From contig MU631768.1 in assembly GCA_026770615.1 (NCBI GenBank), positions 21,234 to 49,098 on the forward strand: 27,865 bases of DNA, read 5' to 3'. A program made the translations under genes and the position numbers. Under the pieces are notes generated by a model. The model was not told the DNA's origin and made no database searches. It saw nothing but the letters and a program-made list of their open reading frames with translations. Origin of the DNA: Pavlovales sp. CCMP2436. Lineage: Eukaryota > Haptophyta > Pavlovophyceae > Pavlovales. This document shows positions 1 through 9,492 of the stretch, one piece after another (positions within the stretch are counted from its first letter, which is position 1; each line of letters starts with the position of its first letter).

Positions 1-160
1 GCCCTTGCCCGGGCACACTACCGGAGATCCATCGGCACGCGCTGTGGCGCCCAAGACAGCGCAGCCGACTAAGGCACGCAGCAGGCAATGGGCGACGCAG
101 CGCTCAGACCAGCACAACATTCAGAACAGTCAGACGCCAGCTTGAATCCCTATCATAAAA
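1..160. repeat. dispersed repeat segment, no gene
   Basis: No supported gene. The first 38 bases recur near 790-828 (shared core CCGGAGNTCTATCGG preceded by GCCCTTGCCCGG). Bases 110-160 (AGCACAACATTCAGAACAGT onward) recur almost exactly at 5335-5384. The second copy carries no MITE at the point where the copy here is interrupted by the 161-331 element, so it resembles an empty left flank. I do not recognise the parent element. Confidence 0.6.
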
Positions 161-331
161 TACAGGGGATCGCGGGCAATAAGAAACCGTCGTGTTAAGA
201 AACTGAGCCTCGTTTTTTTGCCCTTCAATCGTAATTTTAACCAAAATTTAACAATTGTTCGTATGTAATTTGCTAAGAAACTCATCCTCAGCCTCAAAAA
301 GCGCCGTTTTTATTGCCCGCGATCCCATGTA
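161..331 (-). mobile_element. 171-bp TA-flanked MITE, copy 1
   Basis: The element starts TA-CAGGGGATCGCGGG and ends with the inverse, one base changed (CCCATG-TA). Terminal inverted repeats are about 22 bp, the interior is AT-rich, and there is no coding capacity. At least five related copies lie in this window, most of them 171 bp including both TAs. TA target duplication and a CAG terminus fit the Tc1/mariner superfamily, perhaps a pogo/Tigger-type non-autonomous element; that assignment is inference. The minus strand is assigned because it begins with the AAACCGTCGTG side. Confidence 0.9.
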
Positions 332-428
332 TTAGCGGCTTAGCATAGTTCAACAGGTGTTGTTTGTGACACTCTGACAGGCCTAATTAAAGGATATAAT
401 TTACTTGTAACCCATCCTGAGCCGCTAA
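332..428. mobile_element. small inverted-repeat element, GCGGCTCAG family
   Basis: This 97-bp segment is bounded by 12-bp near-perfect inverted ends, TTAGCGGCTTAG and CTGAGCCGCTAA. Its left part (GCGGCTTAGCATAGTTCAAC, then AGGTGTTGT) recurs at 4257-4290, 12327-12358 (inverted) and 13444-13475. It directly abuts the 171-bp MITE on its left. It is probably a very short non-autonomous element; no target duplication is evident. Confidence 0.55.
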
Positions 429-468
429 TCAGTAGCATCGGAGCGCTATAAGGTCAGCTATCGACTTG

Positions 469-639
469 AACTTGACCCGGCTCTTAGAAAGCCCCGCAGG
501 GCCCCCGGGGGCCCCGCCGGAGGCGCCTATGTGACTAACATATAACTAACTTGTCACATAGCCCGGGGGCCCACGGGGCCCCACGGGCCCCACGGATAAT
601 CCCCGTACGTTACGCCTTTTCTAAGAGCCGGAACTTGAC
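469..639 (+). mobile_element. 155-bp hAT-like MITE with 8-bp target duplication, copy 1
   Basis: The element body is 477-631, beginning CCGGCTCTTAGAAA and ending with the inverted complement. It is flanked by a perfect 8-bp direct repeat AACTTGAC (469-476 and 632-639). The interior is very GC-rich with a central near-palindrome (CTATGTGACTAAC... to ...GTTAGTTATATGTTAG-type arms) and is non-coding. An 8-bp duplication is the hallmark of hAT-superfamily insertion; the specific hAT family is unknown. A second copy in opposite orientation is at 9330-9484. Confidence 0.85.
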
Positions 640-1800
640 ACACCGCAAGCCAGAGTCCCCCTACATTGATCTCATGTTCATTAATATAATTTACTGCTGC
701 GTGTTGGCATGAAGCGGCTCAGGCTCAGAAGTGTTACAACTTACAAACTGCTGAGACGCTTATAGCAAGCAGAAGATCATCGCCTTTACCGCCCTTGCCC
801 GGACATACTACCGGAGTTCTATCGGGATGGGCCTGTGTGTTTAAGAACTCTCTTCAGATCACTCCATCGGTCAGCACTTAGTCATACCTGACGAATCTTC
901 GGTCAGTGACCGCCGAATAAACAATTCAAACAAAAAGAATTGCCAGGTAGCTAGTTTACACTGCAGCACGTAGCTTAGTACGTAATAATGATTGCGGCCT
1001 ACCACCACGTTCGGCCTGCGCATAATTACAAACAGCAAAACTGAAAACATACTCGAGAAGCCAGGACCAGCCAGAACCGTACTGTCCTGTATCTGCAAGC
1101 GCAGGTGCACAGCATAGCACGTGGCTTGGTGTGTATAGTTCGGCTATATCCTAATCCTTGTCTGGGGAAGGGTTCGGCTCCGCGGACTTGGTTTAACCTA
1201 CAATGTTAGGTCCTGCTGTAAACTTAAATCAATTTTATATTTTAATTTGTGCCCGGACACATATATTAATGCGGAGTGATCCTCATGCCAGGCAAGTCGC
1301 GATCAATCGATGGCTCCCGGGGAAGCTCCTCAAGAGCACGTAACTACACGACCTCGCCCGAAGGCGCAAAACCTTCTACGCATTTACCGGAACTCGCCCC
1401 CGACTGTGCGCGAAAGCGCTCAAGCCGGATCACACACTCCGACTGGCGAAATTTTGACTTTTGGCCTTGTCATTGGGTGTGTGTAGTTACTTTAAAGTTT
1501 AGTTTTAATTTAAGTGTAACTAGTTACCCTACAGTAACAGTCTTCTCAGTGCTAGCTATAGAACTATATCATCGCGATTGAAATATTAATTTAACACCAT
1601 AAAAAATATATACACATCGGTTTACAGCCTTTCATCACGTGCGCCCCCGCGTACGCGTACGTGCGCAGTATATCGATATCTGACCTACCGCCAGAGCCCT
1701 CTATCCTATAAGAGCGCCACGCCCCCGCCCGCCGTCGCGCACACAACGTACACGCATAATGTACGTGCAGCTCGGTGCGCGAGGAGCTCCGTCGAGCTGG
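640..1800. other. gene-free stretch
   Basis: About 1.1 kb without a supported gene. It holds the second copy of the window-start repeat (about 790-828) and several short open frames (for example 871-1110 minus and 1276-1581 plus) whose composition and predicted peptides resemble no family I know. It is AT-rich around 1225-1275 and 1500-1630. No RNA gene or promoter could be recognised with confidence. Confidence 0.4.
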
Positions 1801-1807
1801 GTGCACG

Positions 1808-3756
1808 TCACGCCTCCGTGTGTTCGCCGTCGTCGTCGTGTTCAGTGTGGCGCGCGGAGGACTCGGCGCCGCTCACGAGCGTGGCCAGGAGCGCCTGTGC
1901 GAAGTCGCTTTCCTCGCGAGCCTGCGCGGCGGCAAATAAATTATCATGATTAGCATCAACATCATCATCATCAGTATTGTAATTATTATTATTATCGGCG
2001 CAGGCGGCAGGCGGGCGTAGGTGAGCCGCGCGCGCGGGCGGGGCGCGGAGCGCGGGCGCAGGCGCGCGCGAGCCACGGGTCGCGGAGCGCGCACCTGCGG
2101 GAAGACGCGCGCATCGACGGGTGCGATCTCGAGCTCGGCCAGCGATTGCCGTAACCGCCGCGTCAGCGCGCGCGCGGCGTCGGCGGCGGCCGGGTCGACC
2201 GCGCCGTTCGCAGCGGGTCGGGCGGAGCCGCGCGGCCGGCCGCGCCGCCGCGGCGCGGTGCCGGAGTCGTCGTCGAGCACGGCGGGGAAGGCGGACGGCG
2301 CCGCCATCGGTGCCCCCGGCGGCGCGCCCGGCGAGCCTGCCTCAGGCTGCGCCCAGCCCGCGCCGCCGTCGAGGCCGTCCAGGTCGACGAGTACCCCCCC
2401 GTCGGGCAGCAGCTCCCCGGCGGCCGCAGCGGCCGCGGCGCGCGTGACGCGCATGCGCCTGCGCGAGTCGGCCGAGGTGAGCTCCGTCTCGTCCAGCCGG
2501 TCGCCCGCCTCCACCTCGCCCTCCTCCCCGCTCTCCGCCACCCTGCGCGCCGCCTTGCGCGCCTCGCTCCGCGCCTCCACCTGCTCGAGCTTGAGCGCCG
2601 CCTCGCCGGTTGCCAGCCCGTGCGCGCCGAGCTTGGGCGGCCGCGCCACGCGCGTGCGCACGCTCTTCGCTGGCGGCCGCGGCCTTTGGCGCGCGGGTCC
2701 GTCGTCGTCGTCCTCCCCCTCGTCGTCGTCGTCGTCGCCCCCCTCGAAGTACGACGAGGCCAGGCGCTGGCGCGGCGGCTTCGGCTGCGCGCGCTGGCGC
2801 TTGCCGGCGGCGGAGCGGATGCCCTCGACGGTGCGATTGCGGTACGATTCGTCCTGCCAGCGCTGCCGGATAGCCTCGGCGATCTTGGCCTGCGCAGAGG
2901 GACAAGACAGGCGCACACAGGCGCAGGGGGAGGGGGTGAGCAGGCGGCGAGGCGAGTGCGCAGGGGGGGGGGGGTTGACGGAGGGTGCGGAGCGGGGGCT
3001 GGCCGCTACCCTCCGCTCGGCCGAATGCACGCGCGCGCCAAATTCCTCATCGCCTACGCGCCCGTCCTTCCAGCGCTCACGCATGGCGGCGGAGAGCTTG
3101 GCGCGCGTCTCGTTGGAGGGCACCACGCCCGAGCGCGCCTCGCGGTAGGCGCCGTTCCCCCAGCGCTCGCGCAGCGTCGCAGAGATGCGCGCGCGCACCT
3201 CGGACGTCGGCGGCGCGCGCGGCGCGCGCGGCGCGCGCGGCGGCTTTGGCCCCGTGGGCGGGAACATGGCGGCCTTCTCGGCGGCTTTGCGCGCCTTCTC
3301 TTCGTCGCGCACCGCCAGCTTTTCGGCGCGCGCGGCGGCGCGCAGCTCGCGCTGCGCCGCCTGCCGACGCTCCTTCTTTTCCACGGCCTCGGCTGACAGC
3401 CGCGCGTCCTCCTCCGGGTTCTCGCGCAGCCACTGCTCACGCAGCTCCGTGCGCGCGCGCATGGCCTCGACCGTGCGCTCGCGGATGAGCGCGATCGTCT
3501 CGGGCGGGTGCGGGATGCCCGAGTTCCACGGTACCTTGCCCTTGTTCGCCGCCGAGATCTTGGCGCGCGACTCCTCCGTGTGCGGCCGGCCGCCCACCGT
3601 CTCCGCCATCGACACCCGGGCGAGTGGCTGCGCCGCCGGCGCGCGCGCGGAGCACGCGCCGCGCTCGCGGACGTGCACCGCCGGGAGCGACGGCGTGGTA
3701 AGTGCGAGCAGCAGCGCCCCGGCGAGCAGCCGCGCCGCCGGCCGCCGGACCGCCAT
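1808..3756 (-). CDS. NUMOD3-like repeat protein, probably plastid-targeted, three exons
   Basis: Inferred exons on the minus strand are 3756-3058, 2889-2095 and 1921-1808, giving 535 residues. Both introns have GT-AG ends. Intron 1 (168 nt) is a multiple of three and stop-free, so an unspliced frame reads through it. Intron 2 (173 nt) must be removed to reach the TGA stop. The start at 3756 is chosen because residues 1-26 form a signal peptide (arginine pair, LLAGALLLAL core), followed by an Arg/Ala-rich transit-like stretch to about residue 50; an upstream in-frame Met at 3837 would bury it. Residues 55-80 (GGRPHTEESRAKISAANKGK), 185-208, 214-233 and 234-260 are NUMOD3-type repeats (xxxRAKISxxxRERW). 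These are DNA-binding modules known from homing endonucleases and from plastid proteins. No nuclease motif is visible. Residues 120-165 look coiled-coil and basic-acidic, and exon 2 has an Asp/Glu run. Likely role: DNA-associated plastid protein (inference). Confidence 0.72.
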
Positions 3757-4138
3757 CGATTTCGAATCACGTGGTTCGTTTGACTTCGAAAGCTTTGTCC
3801 AGCCTCGAGGTTCTCCCTTGCTCGAGGGACCCACCACGCGGGAAAGGCGAGGACTGTCTCGCGCCAGCCCCTACTCGAGCACAAACCTTTGCCTCTCCAC
3901 GGACCTTGACATGCGCGTGAACCCAATGCGTAAAATGCTCGTTGTGAGGTCGATCGGCCAAGAAGAAATATATGACAATAATGATCATGATAAGAAGAAG
4001 AATACCTCGGGGGGTACGATACGATCGCTGTGATGCGCGAGTAGAGAAGAAGATGAGAATTACATTATCATCATGACCATCATGAATATAATCACTATAC
4101 TTATTTTAGGGGTCTCGAGCGGAATAAATTATATTAAT
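3757..4138. repeat. intergenic repeats upstream of the NUMOD3-like gene
   Basis: No gene. Positions 3996-4057 (TACCTCGGGGGGTAC, then GCGAGTAGAGAAGAAGATGAG) recur at 5262-5322. The motif CTCGAGCGGAATAAATTATA (about 4117-4136) recurs at 5205-5224, inverted at 5575-5598, and at 11508-11527. These suggest pieces of one dispersed element. The reading frames here are shadows. Confidence 0.5.
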
Positions 4139-4257
4139 GTAGGGGGTTGGGGCTGGCGGTACGTTTCAAGTTCAAGTCAGGCTGATCTTAGCGCTCCGAC
4201 GCAGGCTCCTACGCGCTACGCCGAAGTGGGGAGCTGATAGAAGTGATGGATGATGTA
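4139..4257 (+). repeat. repeated block, copy A
   Basis: First of three same-orientation copies that start with GTAGGGGGTTGGGGCTGGCG, each preceded by an AT-rich TATATTAATG or TATATTCATG. The block contains CGCTCCGACGCAGGCTCCTA and CGCGCTACGCCGAAGTGGGG. Copy A is truncated at its 3' side, where the GCGGCTCAG-family element (from 4257) begins. Confidence 0.7.
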
Positions 4258-4320
4258 TTAGCGGCTCAGCATGGTTCAACAGGTGTTGTATATATATGAA
4301 TGTCTATCATAAATATATAT
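4257..4320 (+). repeat. GCGGCTCAG-family fragment plus AT-rich spacer
   Basis: Bases 4257-4290 match the left part of the small inverted-repeat element at 332-428 (TTAGCGGCTCAGCATGGTTC onward). They are followed by an AT-rich hairpin-forming stretch around ATATATATGAATG and ATATATATTCATG. Confidence 0.55.
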
Positions 4321-4324
4321 TCAT

Positions 4325-4507
4325 GTAGGGGGGGTTCGGGCTGGCGGTACGTTTCGAGTTCAAGTCAGGCTTATCTTAGCGCTCCGACGCAGGCTCCTAC
4401 GCGCTACGCCGAAGTGGGGAGCTGATAGAAGTGGTGGATGATGAGGAAGCCGAAAACAAAGCGCTGGAGTCGCTGCGCAACGCGGGGCCGCCCGACAGTG
4501 CGCGAGC
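4325..4507 (+). repeat. repeated block, copy B
   Basis: Near-identical to copy C for its first 180 bases, including the potential peptide segment DEEAENKALESLRNAGPPDS. It diverges after GACAGTGCGCGAGC, so it is a 3'-truncated copy. Its reading frame is short and interrupted. Confidence 0.7.
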
Positions 4508-4609
4508 GATAGATAGACTTCGTAATAAAACAGTCGACGCATCAGTGATATTAAACTCAATTAATACACCAGCATATTAATACACTATGATATATAAAAA
4601 TATATTAAT

Positions 4610-5170
4610 GTAGGGGGGTTGGGGCTGGCGGTACGTTTCAAGTTCAAGTCAGGCTGATCTTAGCGCTCCGACGCAGGCTCCTACGCGCTACGCCGAAGTG
4701 GGGAGCTGATAGAAGTGGTGGATGATGAGGAAGCCGAAAACAAAGCGCTGGAGTCGCTGCGCAACGCGGGGCCGCCCGACAGTGCGCGAGCAAGCGAGTC
4801 CATTGGTGATCCCAGCGGTGACGTATCGCTGGGAAGCGATGGGGTTTTGAATGTCGAGAACTCGTTTGCGCGTGCAGGGCGCGGGCCGCAGCGCGGGGGC
4901 GCGTTGGAAGGACTGGTTGAAGAAGGAGCCGAAGGAGTCGAGACGTCGAGCGCGAGCGAGTCCACTTGATGGCGGGTTTGGGTTTGGAATGCCATGAACT
5001 TGTTCGCGCGCGCATGGCGCGAGCAACCGCGCGGAGGCGCGGTGGATGAGGTAGTAGATGAAGCGTCCGTGATGGAGGTGGCCTATAGCAGTGCGTACAA
5101 CAGCTTTGCGAGGCAGCCCATCGGGCTGCCTCGCGAGCGGGCAGCGCGATCCGGCCGTTTCAGGATGGCG
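4610..5170 (+). repeat. repeated block, copy C (longest), with degenerate repeat-peptide coding potential
   Basis: Longest copy. One plus frame from 4715 to 4969, then a stop and continuation from 4994, reads as imperfect peptide repeats: NKALESLRNAGPPD, NVENSFARAGRGPQRGGALE, NAMNLFARAWREQPRGGAVD and SAYNSFARQPIGLPR. A recurring core (two or three residues, then N-S/L-F-A-R, then a Gly/Arg/Pro-rich loop) is visible about every 45-60 residues. The part from 4824 is shared with 15376-15570. Probably a degraded transposon- or repeat-gene-derived coding segment; function unknown. Confidence 0.5.
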
Positions 5171-5835
5171 AAGAAATTAAATTATATATTATGACGATGA
5201 GATGACTCGAGCGGAATAAATTACAATACAGATAATGATAATGATGTTGATAATAATGAGTAGAATAATACCTTGGGGGGTATTATCGCTGTAATGTGCG
5301 AGTAGAGAAGAAGATGAGAATCGTATGAGAAGCAGCACAACATTCAGAACAGTCAGACGCCAGCTTGAATCCCTATCATAAATATAAGAAGAATGAAAAA
5401 GCGAGCCGTTGATGTTTGCTGTGGGCGCGGGGGTCTGGGGGGAGCCCCCAGAAAAAGAAAAGAAAAGCCCGCCGCAGGCGCGGGGGGTCTGGGCCGGGGG
5501 GCTTCGCCCCCCAGGAAGACAAAATCTAGGCTGTTGCACTGCACGGCGAAAACCGTTGCCTACATAGTTAGTATACCATTTATTCCGCTCGAGACCCCTC
5601 ATCGTCGTCGGTTCATAACGACGTCACTCCGAAGAGTGAAGCCGCCGTGCGAGCAGGTACCTCCAGCTGTGAGCCCATTCAAAAGACGTAGTTCCAGCGA
5701 GATCCCCTTCGGCGTTCAGCAACTAGAAACTTACACACACTCGAAAGACCGCATTTAAAAACGGATTCTAGGAGCGGGGCCGGCGCGCGGAGGGGAGACA
5801 GGGGCAGCCGCGGAACCAGCTGGGCTACGGAGGCG
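5171..5835. other. gene-free stretch with dispersed repeats and GC hairpins
   Basis: Contains the second copies of the 3996-4057 and 110-160 repeats. Positions 5430-5515 hold three GGGGTCTGG motifs, a stem CTGGGGG/CCCCCAG (about 5437-5453), and a GGGGGGC-TTC-GCCCCCC hairpin (about 5494-5511). The hairpin resembles a bacterial terminator, but in this eukaryotic context no function can be assigned. An inverted CTCGAGCGGAATAAAT motif lies at 5575-5598. The last ~80 bases are the presumed promoter and 5' UTR of the next gene; no clear TATA box. Confidence 0.45.
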
Positions 5836-7373
5836 ATGTTCTCGCGCCGCGGGGGTAGCTACGAGGCGGCCGCGGACAGCGGCTCGCTAGAGGAGCTCAC
5901 GCGCAAGCTCTCGGGGGACCTGCGCAAGCACATCCGCAAGCTCGACCACCACCCTCCGCTCTCGCGCGGCTGGCTCGCGCTGATCGACTCGCTGCTGCAC
6001 ATCTCCAACATCGCACTGATGGAGCACAGGCTGCCGCGCGAGGACGATACAGCGACGCTCTGGGAGGGTGAGGAGCTGACCGTGCGCTTTTTGCTCGAGG
6101 AGGGCAAGCTCAACCTCTGCCTGCGCCTGATGCACGAGTACAAGCGCAAGCGACGCGAACTCGACGCGGACGCGCAGGTGGCCACGAGGAGCGCGATGGA
6201 GGTGGACATGGAGGTGTCGGCGCTCAACGCGCGCATGCTCGTCTTCGAGCAGTCCCTCACGGTGCTGCTCAAGGTGCGCGCTGCTCCACCGCCCGCGCCG
6301 CGCCTCGCCCACGCACGTCACATCGCGCGAACGCCCCCTCCCCCCTGCAGTGCGCCTTCGAGCACGCGGAGCCGCTGCAGACGGTGGACATGCCGGAGCT
6401 GCTCGAGCATTGCGCCGAGGTGCTCGAGTGCGCAAGCGCGCGGCCTGCCGACACGCTGGAGCTCTTGCGCACGCAGGAGAGCGCAGTGCCCCTCTACGTG
6501 CTCTCCGTGCTCAAGCGACTGGAGGTGCTCGACGAGCGGCGCGTGTGCGAGCTGTTCAAGGCGTGCGCGCTCGTGCCGCGCGTGCTGCACTTCGCCGCGG
6601 TGCACGGCGAGAAGCTGGGGGCCGAGGGCACGGAGGCCATCGGACAGGTGCGTTTGTAAATATCTATAAAAACGTCCGGCCCCGTAAACGGTCTCCCATT
6701 CTCCCAGTGGTGCAGCAACAACACTCTGTTAACCTCCTAGGATCGCTTCCGAGCACACGGATAGCGTCATCATCCCCTCGTCGTCATCTGAGATTGTCCC
6801 CCCCCCCCTCCTCCCCCCTGCTTGCCATTATTGTTCTATTGTTCTCGTGTCGCCTCAAAATGTGTCATGTTTGCATTGATGGTGATGACGCATATTTTTC
6901 TGCCATGTCCACCGCGCGATGCCGTGAGCAACTCATGGTGCACAATATAATACCTAAAACAATGTCAAAAAAAAAACCTGAGAATGTAAAATGAATTCAT
7001 TATTTTTATTAGGTGCTGCTGCTCGTGCTCGAGAGCGAGGACTACAAGACGCACAAGGCGCACTATCTGCCGCCTGCGCTGCAGGCACCGCCCGCGCTGC
7101 CCACCACCGGCATAGTCGGCGCGCCCACGGACGCCAAGGTGCGTGCTCCGCGCCCCGCGCTCCGCGCCGCGATCGCCGCCCTGACCTCGCCCTGCCCTTC
7201 CCTGCCATTCTGATTGTCGCGCGGCTGCTGTGCCGGGGCAGGCGAATCTGGTGCTGCTCAAGGCGCTCGTGCTCAGGAGCGCCGAGCCCGACGTCAAGCG
7301 CAAGTTCGCGCCGCTCGTGCGTGAGGCGGAGGCGATCGAGCGGCTCGCGCGCCTCAAGGCCGACAGCTTATGA
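5836..7373 (+). CDS. four-exon gene, helical protein of unknown function
   Basis: Inferred exons are 5836-6273, 6351-6647, 7013-7138 and 7242-7373, giving 330 residues with a TGA stop. All three introns are GT-AG and phase 0: 77 nt with a CCCCCCTGCAG acceptor, 365 nt AT-richer and ending TTTTTATTAG, and 103 nt. The frame across all four junctions is continuous and stop-free, strong support for the model. The protein is Leu/Glu/Arg-rich and apparently all-helical. It has stretches such as EELTVRFLLEEGKLNLCLRL (about residues 77-96) and VPLYVLSVLKRLEVLDERRV (exon 2), consistent with an armadillo- or HEAT-like solenoid (inference). There is no signal peptide, membrane segment or catalytic motif. 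The start is the first ATG after a GC-rich leader (GGAGGCGATG). I cannot name the family. Confidence 0.78.
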
Positions 7374-7695
7374 TCTCGCTCGATAATGCGTACGCCGGGC
7401 TGCGGCCGCTGACCAGTGACCTCGCGCTCATGATCTCGGGAGCGCCCCTTCGTGGGAATAGCGTTTATAGAGAACTTAAAATATTGAATAGCTCTTTATC
7501 GGACCAAGACATAATATCTAACGTAGTGCACCTAGGCTCTAGCTCCGGTCATGGGCAGCCAGTGCATGTGTATTCCGTCTTTTTATGTGTCTGGCAAGCC
7601 GGAGGCGCCCGGCCGGCAGGCCCTCTCGCCGGGAGGCGAAGAACAATTTTAGGGTCTATTTTAGCCATTTTTAGACCGTTTCTAAGCTCATGTAA
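7374..7695. other. downstream intergenic region
   Basis: Follows the four-exon gene. A 147-codon open frame starting at 7370 overlaps that gene's stop codon and runs into the MITE; its peptide resembles nothing and it is probably chance. No poly(A) signal is obvious. Confidence 0.4.
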
Positions 7696-7820
7696 TACAG
7701 GGGATCGCGGGCAATACGAACGGCGGGTTTTGAGGCTGAGGCTAAGTTTCTTAGCAATTTACATACAAACAATGGTTAAAATTTGGTTAAAATTACTATT
7801 GAAGGGCTAAAAAACGAGGC
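7696..7820 (+). mobile_element. 171-bp MITE copy 2, left portion (split by LINE)
   Basis: Starts TA-CAGGGGATCGCGGGCAATA and matches the plus-orientation MITE up to AAAAAACGAGGC, where an unrelated segment begins. The missing right end resumes at 8491 after an A run. The element was therefore split by a later insertion. Confidence 0.88.
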
Positions 7821-8490
7821 CCGACGGCAACTATCCTGGGCGTGCTGTGGGCAGGCGAGCTGACTTGCTTCCGGTAGAACGCATGGCGGAGCTCATCAAG
7901 ATTGATTGCGACTTCTTCCACACGACCCCCGGACAGACTGGCCCGATGCAAGCCCGCGCACAGACCTTCTGCATTGCAGGCGGCCCCGCGTTCGCCGCCC
8001 TCGTGATTGGAGCCTTCGGCGAGTGGTCTGACGAGCTGGAATCCTTCGTCGGAGACCTCGCCAACATGGGCACAAGAGCGCTCCAAGCTCGCATGGGGGC
8101 CCCCTCCGCTGCGCAAGCGCGCAGCACTCTCCTGTGGAAGATGAGACAAGAGATCGGCATGTGCACACTTCGAGGGCACGCCAAGGTCATCATTGCGCCC
8201 GCGCGATTAGAGCGCACCGGCACCGGCACCGGCAACGGCGGCGGCACACGCACTGACAGCGACGACGACGGCAACCCCGACGAGTGGGCTGAGGGCGCGT
8301 ACCACCTCCGCAGGGAGACACGGTTTGGGATCGGCGCCTAAGTATGCCACCTGGGTGACTACATGCCGCCTGGGTGACTGAATGTCGTCGCGCCTACGCG
8401 CTCGGAGTCGACCACTTCTGATACAGAATGACTGCAATCCACTGCCTGCTGCCCTTTTCTATAGTAAGTAAGTCGTAGTTAAAAAAAAAA
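7821..8490 (+). mobile_element. 5'-truncated non-LTR retrotransposon (LINE) insertion with poly(A)
   Basis: A 670-bp segment inserted in the MITE, ending in ten A residues (8481-8490). Its plus frame is open from the insertion point to the TAA at 8339-8341. The peptide (RADLLPVERMAELIKIDCDF, then LVIGAFGEWSDELESFVGDL, then a W-K-M-R stretch) resembles the conserved C-terminal tail found downstream of the reverse transcriptase in algal and protist LINE polyproteins (recognised by pattern, not by search). It ends in Gly/Thr repeats and an acidic DSDDDGNPDEW segment. Truncation at the 5' end, the A tail and the likely short target duplication (AAAAAACGAGGC on the left, A run plus CAGGC on the right) are typical of target-primed insertion. 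No reverse transcriptase core is present. Confidence 0.72.
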
Positions 8491-8541
8491 CAGGCTCAGT
8501 TTCTTAACACGACGGTTTCTTATTGCCCGCGATGCCCTGTA
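8491..8541 (+). mobile_element. 171-bp MITE copy 2, right portion
   Basis: Contains AGGCTCAGTTTCTTAACACG, then the right terminal repeat with one change (GATGCCCTG-TA). It continues the element begun at 7696. Confidence 0.88.
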
Positions 8542-9060
8542 GTGCAGTTCAGTCCGCCTTCTTTATCCCATTGGCGCGGCAACCCGCGCGGAGCCGCGGA
8601 TAGCCTTGGTAGAGGGTAGGCGGCAAGGCGTTTGCTCACCAACGCGCGCATTCCCCATCCGCCGAGAGCTCGTGCGCGGCCAGCGACGCGTACGCCAAGG
8701 GTCCCACGTCCTTTAGAAGCGTCCCGGCTGGGGTCCTTGAGCATCGAGGCGAGACCGCTCCACTTGGGCTCAATCGTGCGGCGACCTGCGCGAGCACAAG
8801 CGCTCGCCGTGCGTAAGGCGGGCCGGGCGGCCAAGCAGCAAGCTGCGGTCTTCACGCAGCATGGAGCACGGCTCTTCGTGCCTCGTCGGCCGCGCATGAG
8901 CGTGTGGGCAAGATGTGCGGACGCGTAGAACGGATGCGGGGCGCACGCACGTTCTCCAGCGGACGGCTGATGGTAGCCGCGCGCCTCACCGCATCTAGGT
9001 CACCACGAGCGTGAGTCCGGCTCCCTTTGTGCGGCACGGGTTGCTGGAAGCGGGGCTCCC
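8542..9060. other. GC-rich stretch, no confident gene
   Basis: A minus-strand open frame (8897-8520) and an overlapping one (9037-8852) exist. They run into the MITE and have Arg/Ala-rich compositional peptides. A host or retroelement exon fragment is possible, but nothing specific is recognised. Confidence 0.3.
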
Positions 9061-9177
9061 ATTTTAAAAAAAGGTTTTATAAAAAAAATCACGATGGCTG
9101 ACACCCCCATACGTGACATACCGATGAATAGGTCGAGAAACCTAACATAATGGACGAGCCTAAGATAGGGATGGAAG

Positions 9178-9260
9178 TGATTCCTAGTCTAATGGTTTAG
9201 GACCCCAGCCCTTTGGGCCTTTGGGGCGAAGCCGGGGGTTGAAATCCAATTCGTGGTCCT
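9178..9260 (+). other. tRNA-like segment with A-box and B-box (possible SINE head)
   Basis: TAGTCTAATGG (9185-9195) fits an RNA polymerase III A box, and GGTTGAAATCC (9237-9247) is close to the B-box consensus GGTTCGAANCC. The spacing is about 40 nt. A convincing acceptor stem and cloverleaf cannot be drawn, so a functional tRNA is unlikely. A tRNA-derived SINE head or a decayed tRNA is possible. Confidence 0.25.
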
Positions 9261-9321
9261 TTACGCCTTTGACCCCTTTAGGTGGGCACCATTTGGTTAA
9301 GTCGAATTGGCCCCGCACCTC

Positions 9322-9492
9322 TCTTCCCACCGGCTCTTAGAAAAGGCGTAACGTACGGGGATTATCCGCGGTATCCGTGGGGCCCCGTGGGCCCCCGGGC
9401 TATGTGACAAGTTAGTTATATGTTAGTCACATAGGCGCCTCCGGCGGGGCCCCCGGGGGCCCTGCGGGGCTTTCTAAGAGCCGGTCTTCCCG
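9322..9492 (-). mobile_element. 155-bp hAT-like MITE, copy 2 (inverted)
   Basis: The body at 9330-9484 is the reverse complement of the 477-631 element with few changes. It is flanked by an 8-bp duplication with one mismatch (TCTTCCCA / TCTTCCCG). Terminal repeats are CCGGCTCTTAGAAA and TTTCTAAGAGCCGG. Confidence 0.85.

Noticed and set aside
871..1581. Two open frames of 79 and 101 codons in the first 1.6 kb
   Set aside because: No recognisable features; they lie in repeat-rich DNA, with lengths expected by chance.
2021..3488. Long plus-strand open frames opposite the NUMOD3-like gene
   Set aside because: Arg/Ala/Ser-rich antisense shadows of a GC-rich coding region; the minus-strand model has a signal peptide, known repeats and consistent splice junctions.
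5494..5511. Rho-independent-type terminator hairpin
   Set aside because: The stem is strong but there is no following T run and the surrounding genes have introns; bacterial termination does not apply.
7370..7810. 147-codon open frame after the four-exon gene
   Set aside because: It overlaps the previous stop codon and runs through half of a MITE; the peptide is not family-like.
9178..9260. Functional tRNA gene
   Set aside because: Boxes are present but no acceptor stem or cloverleaf could be drawn.
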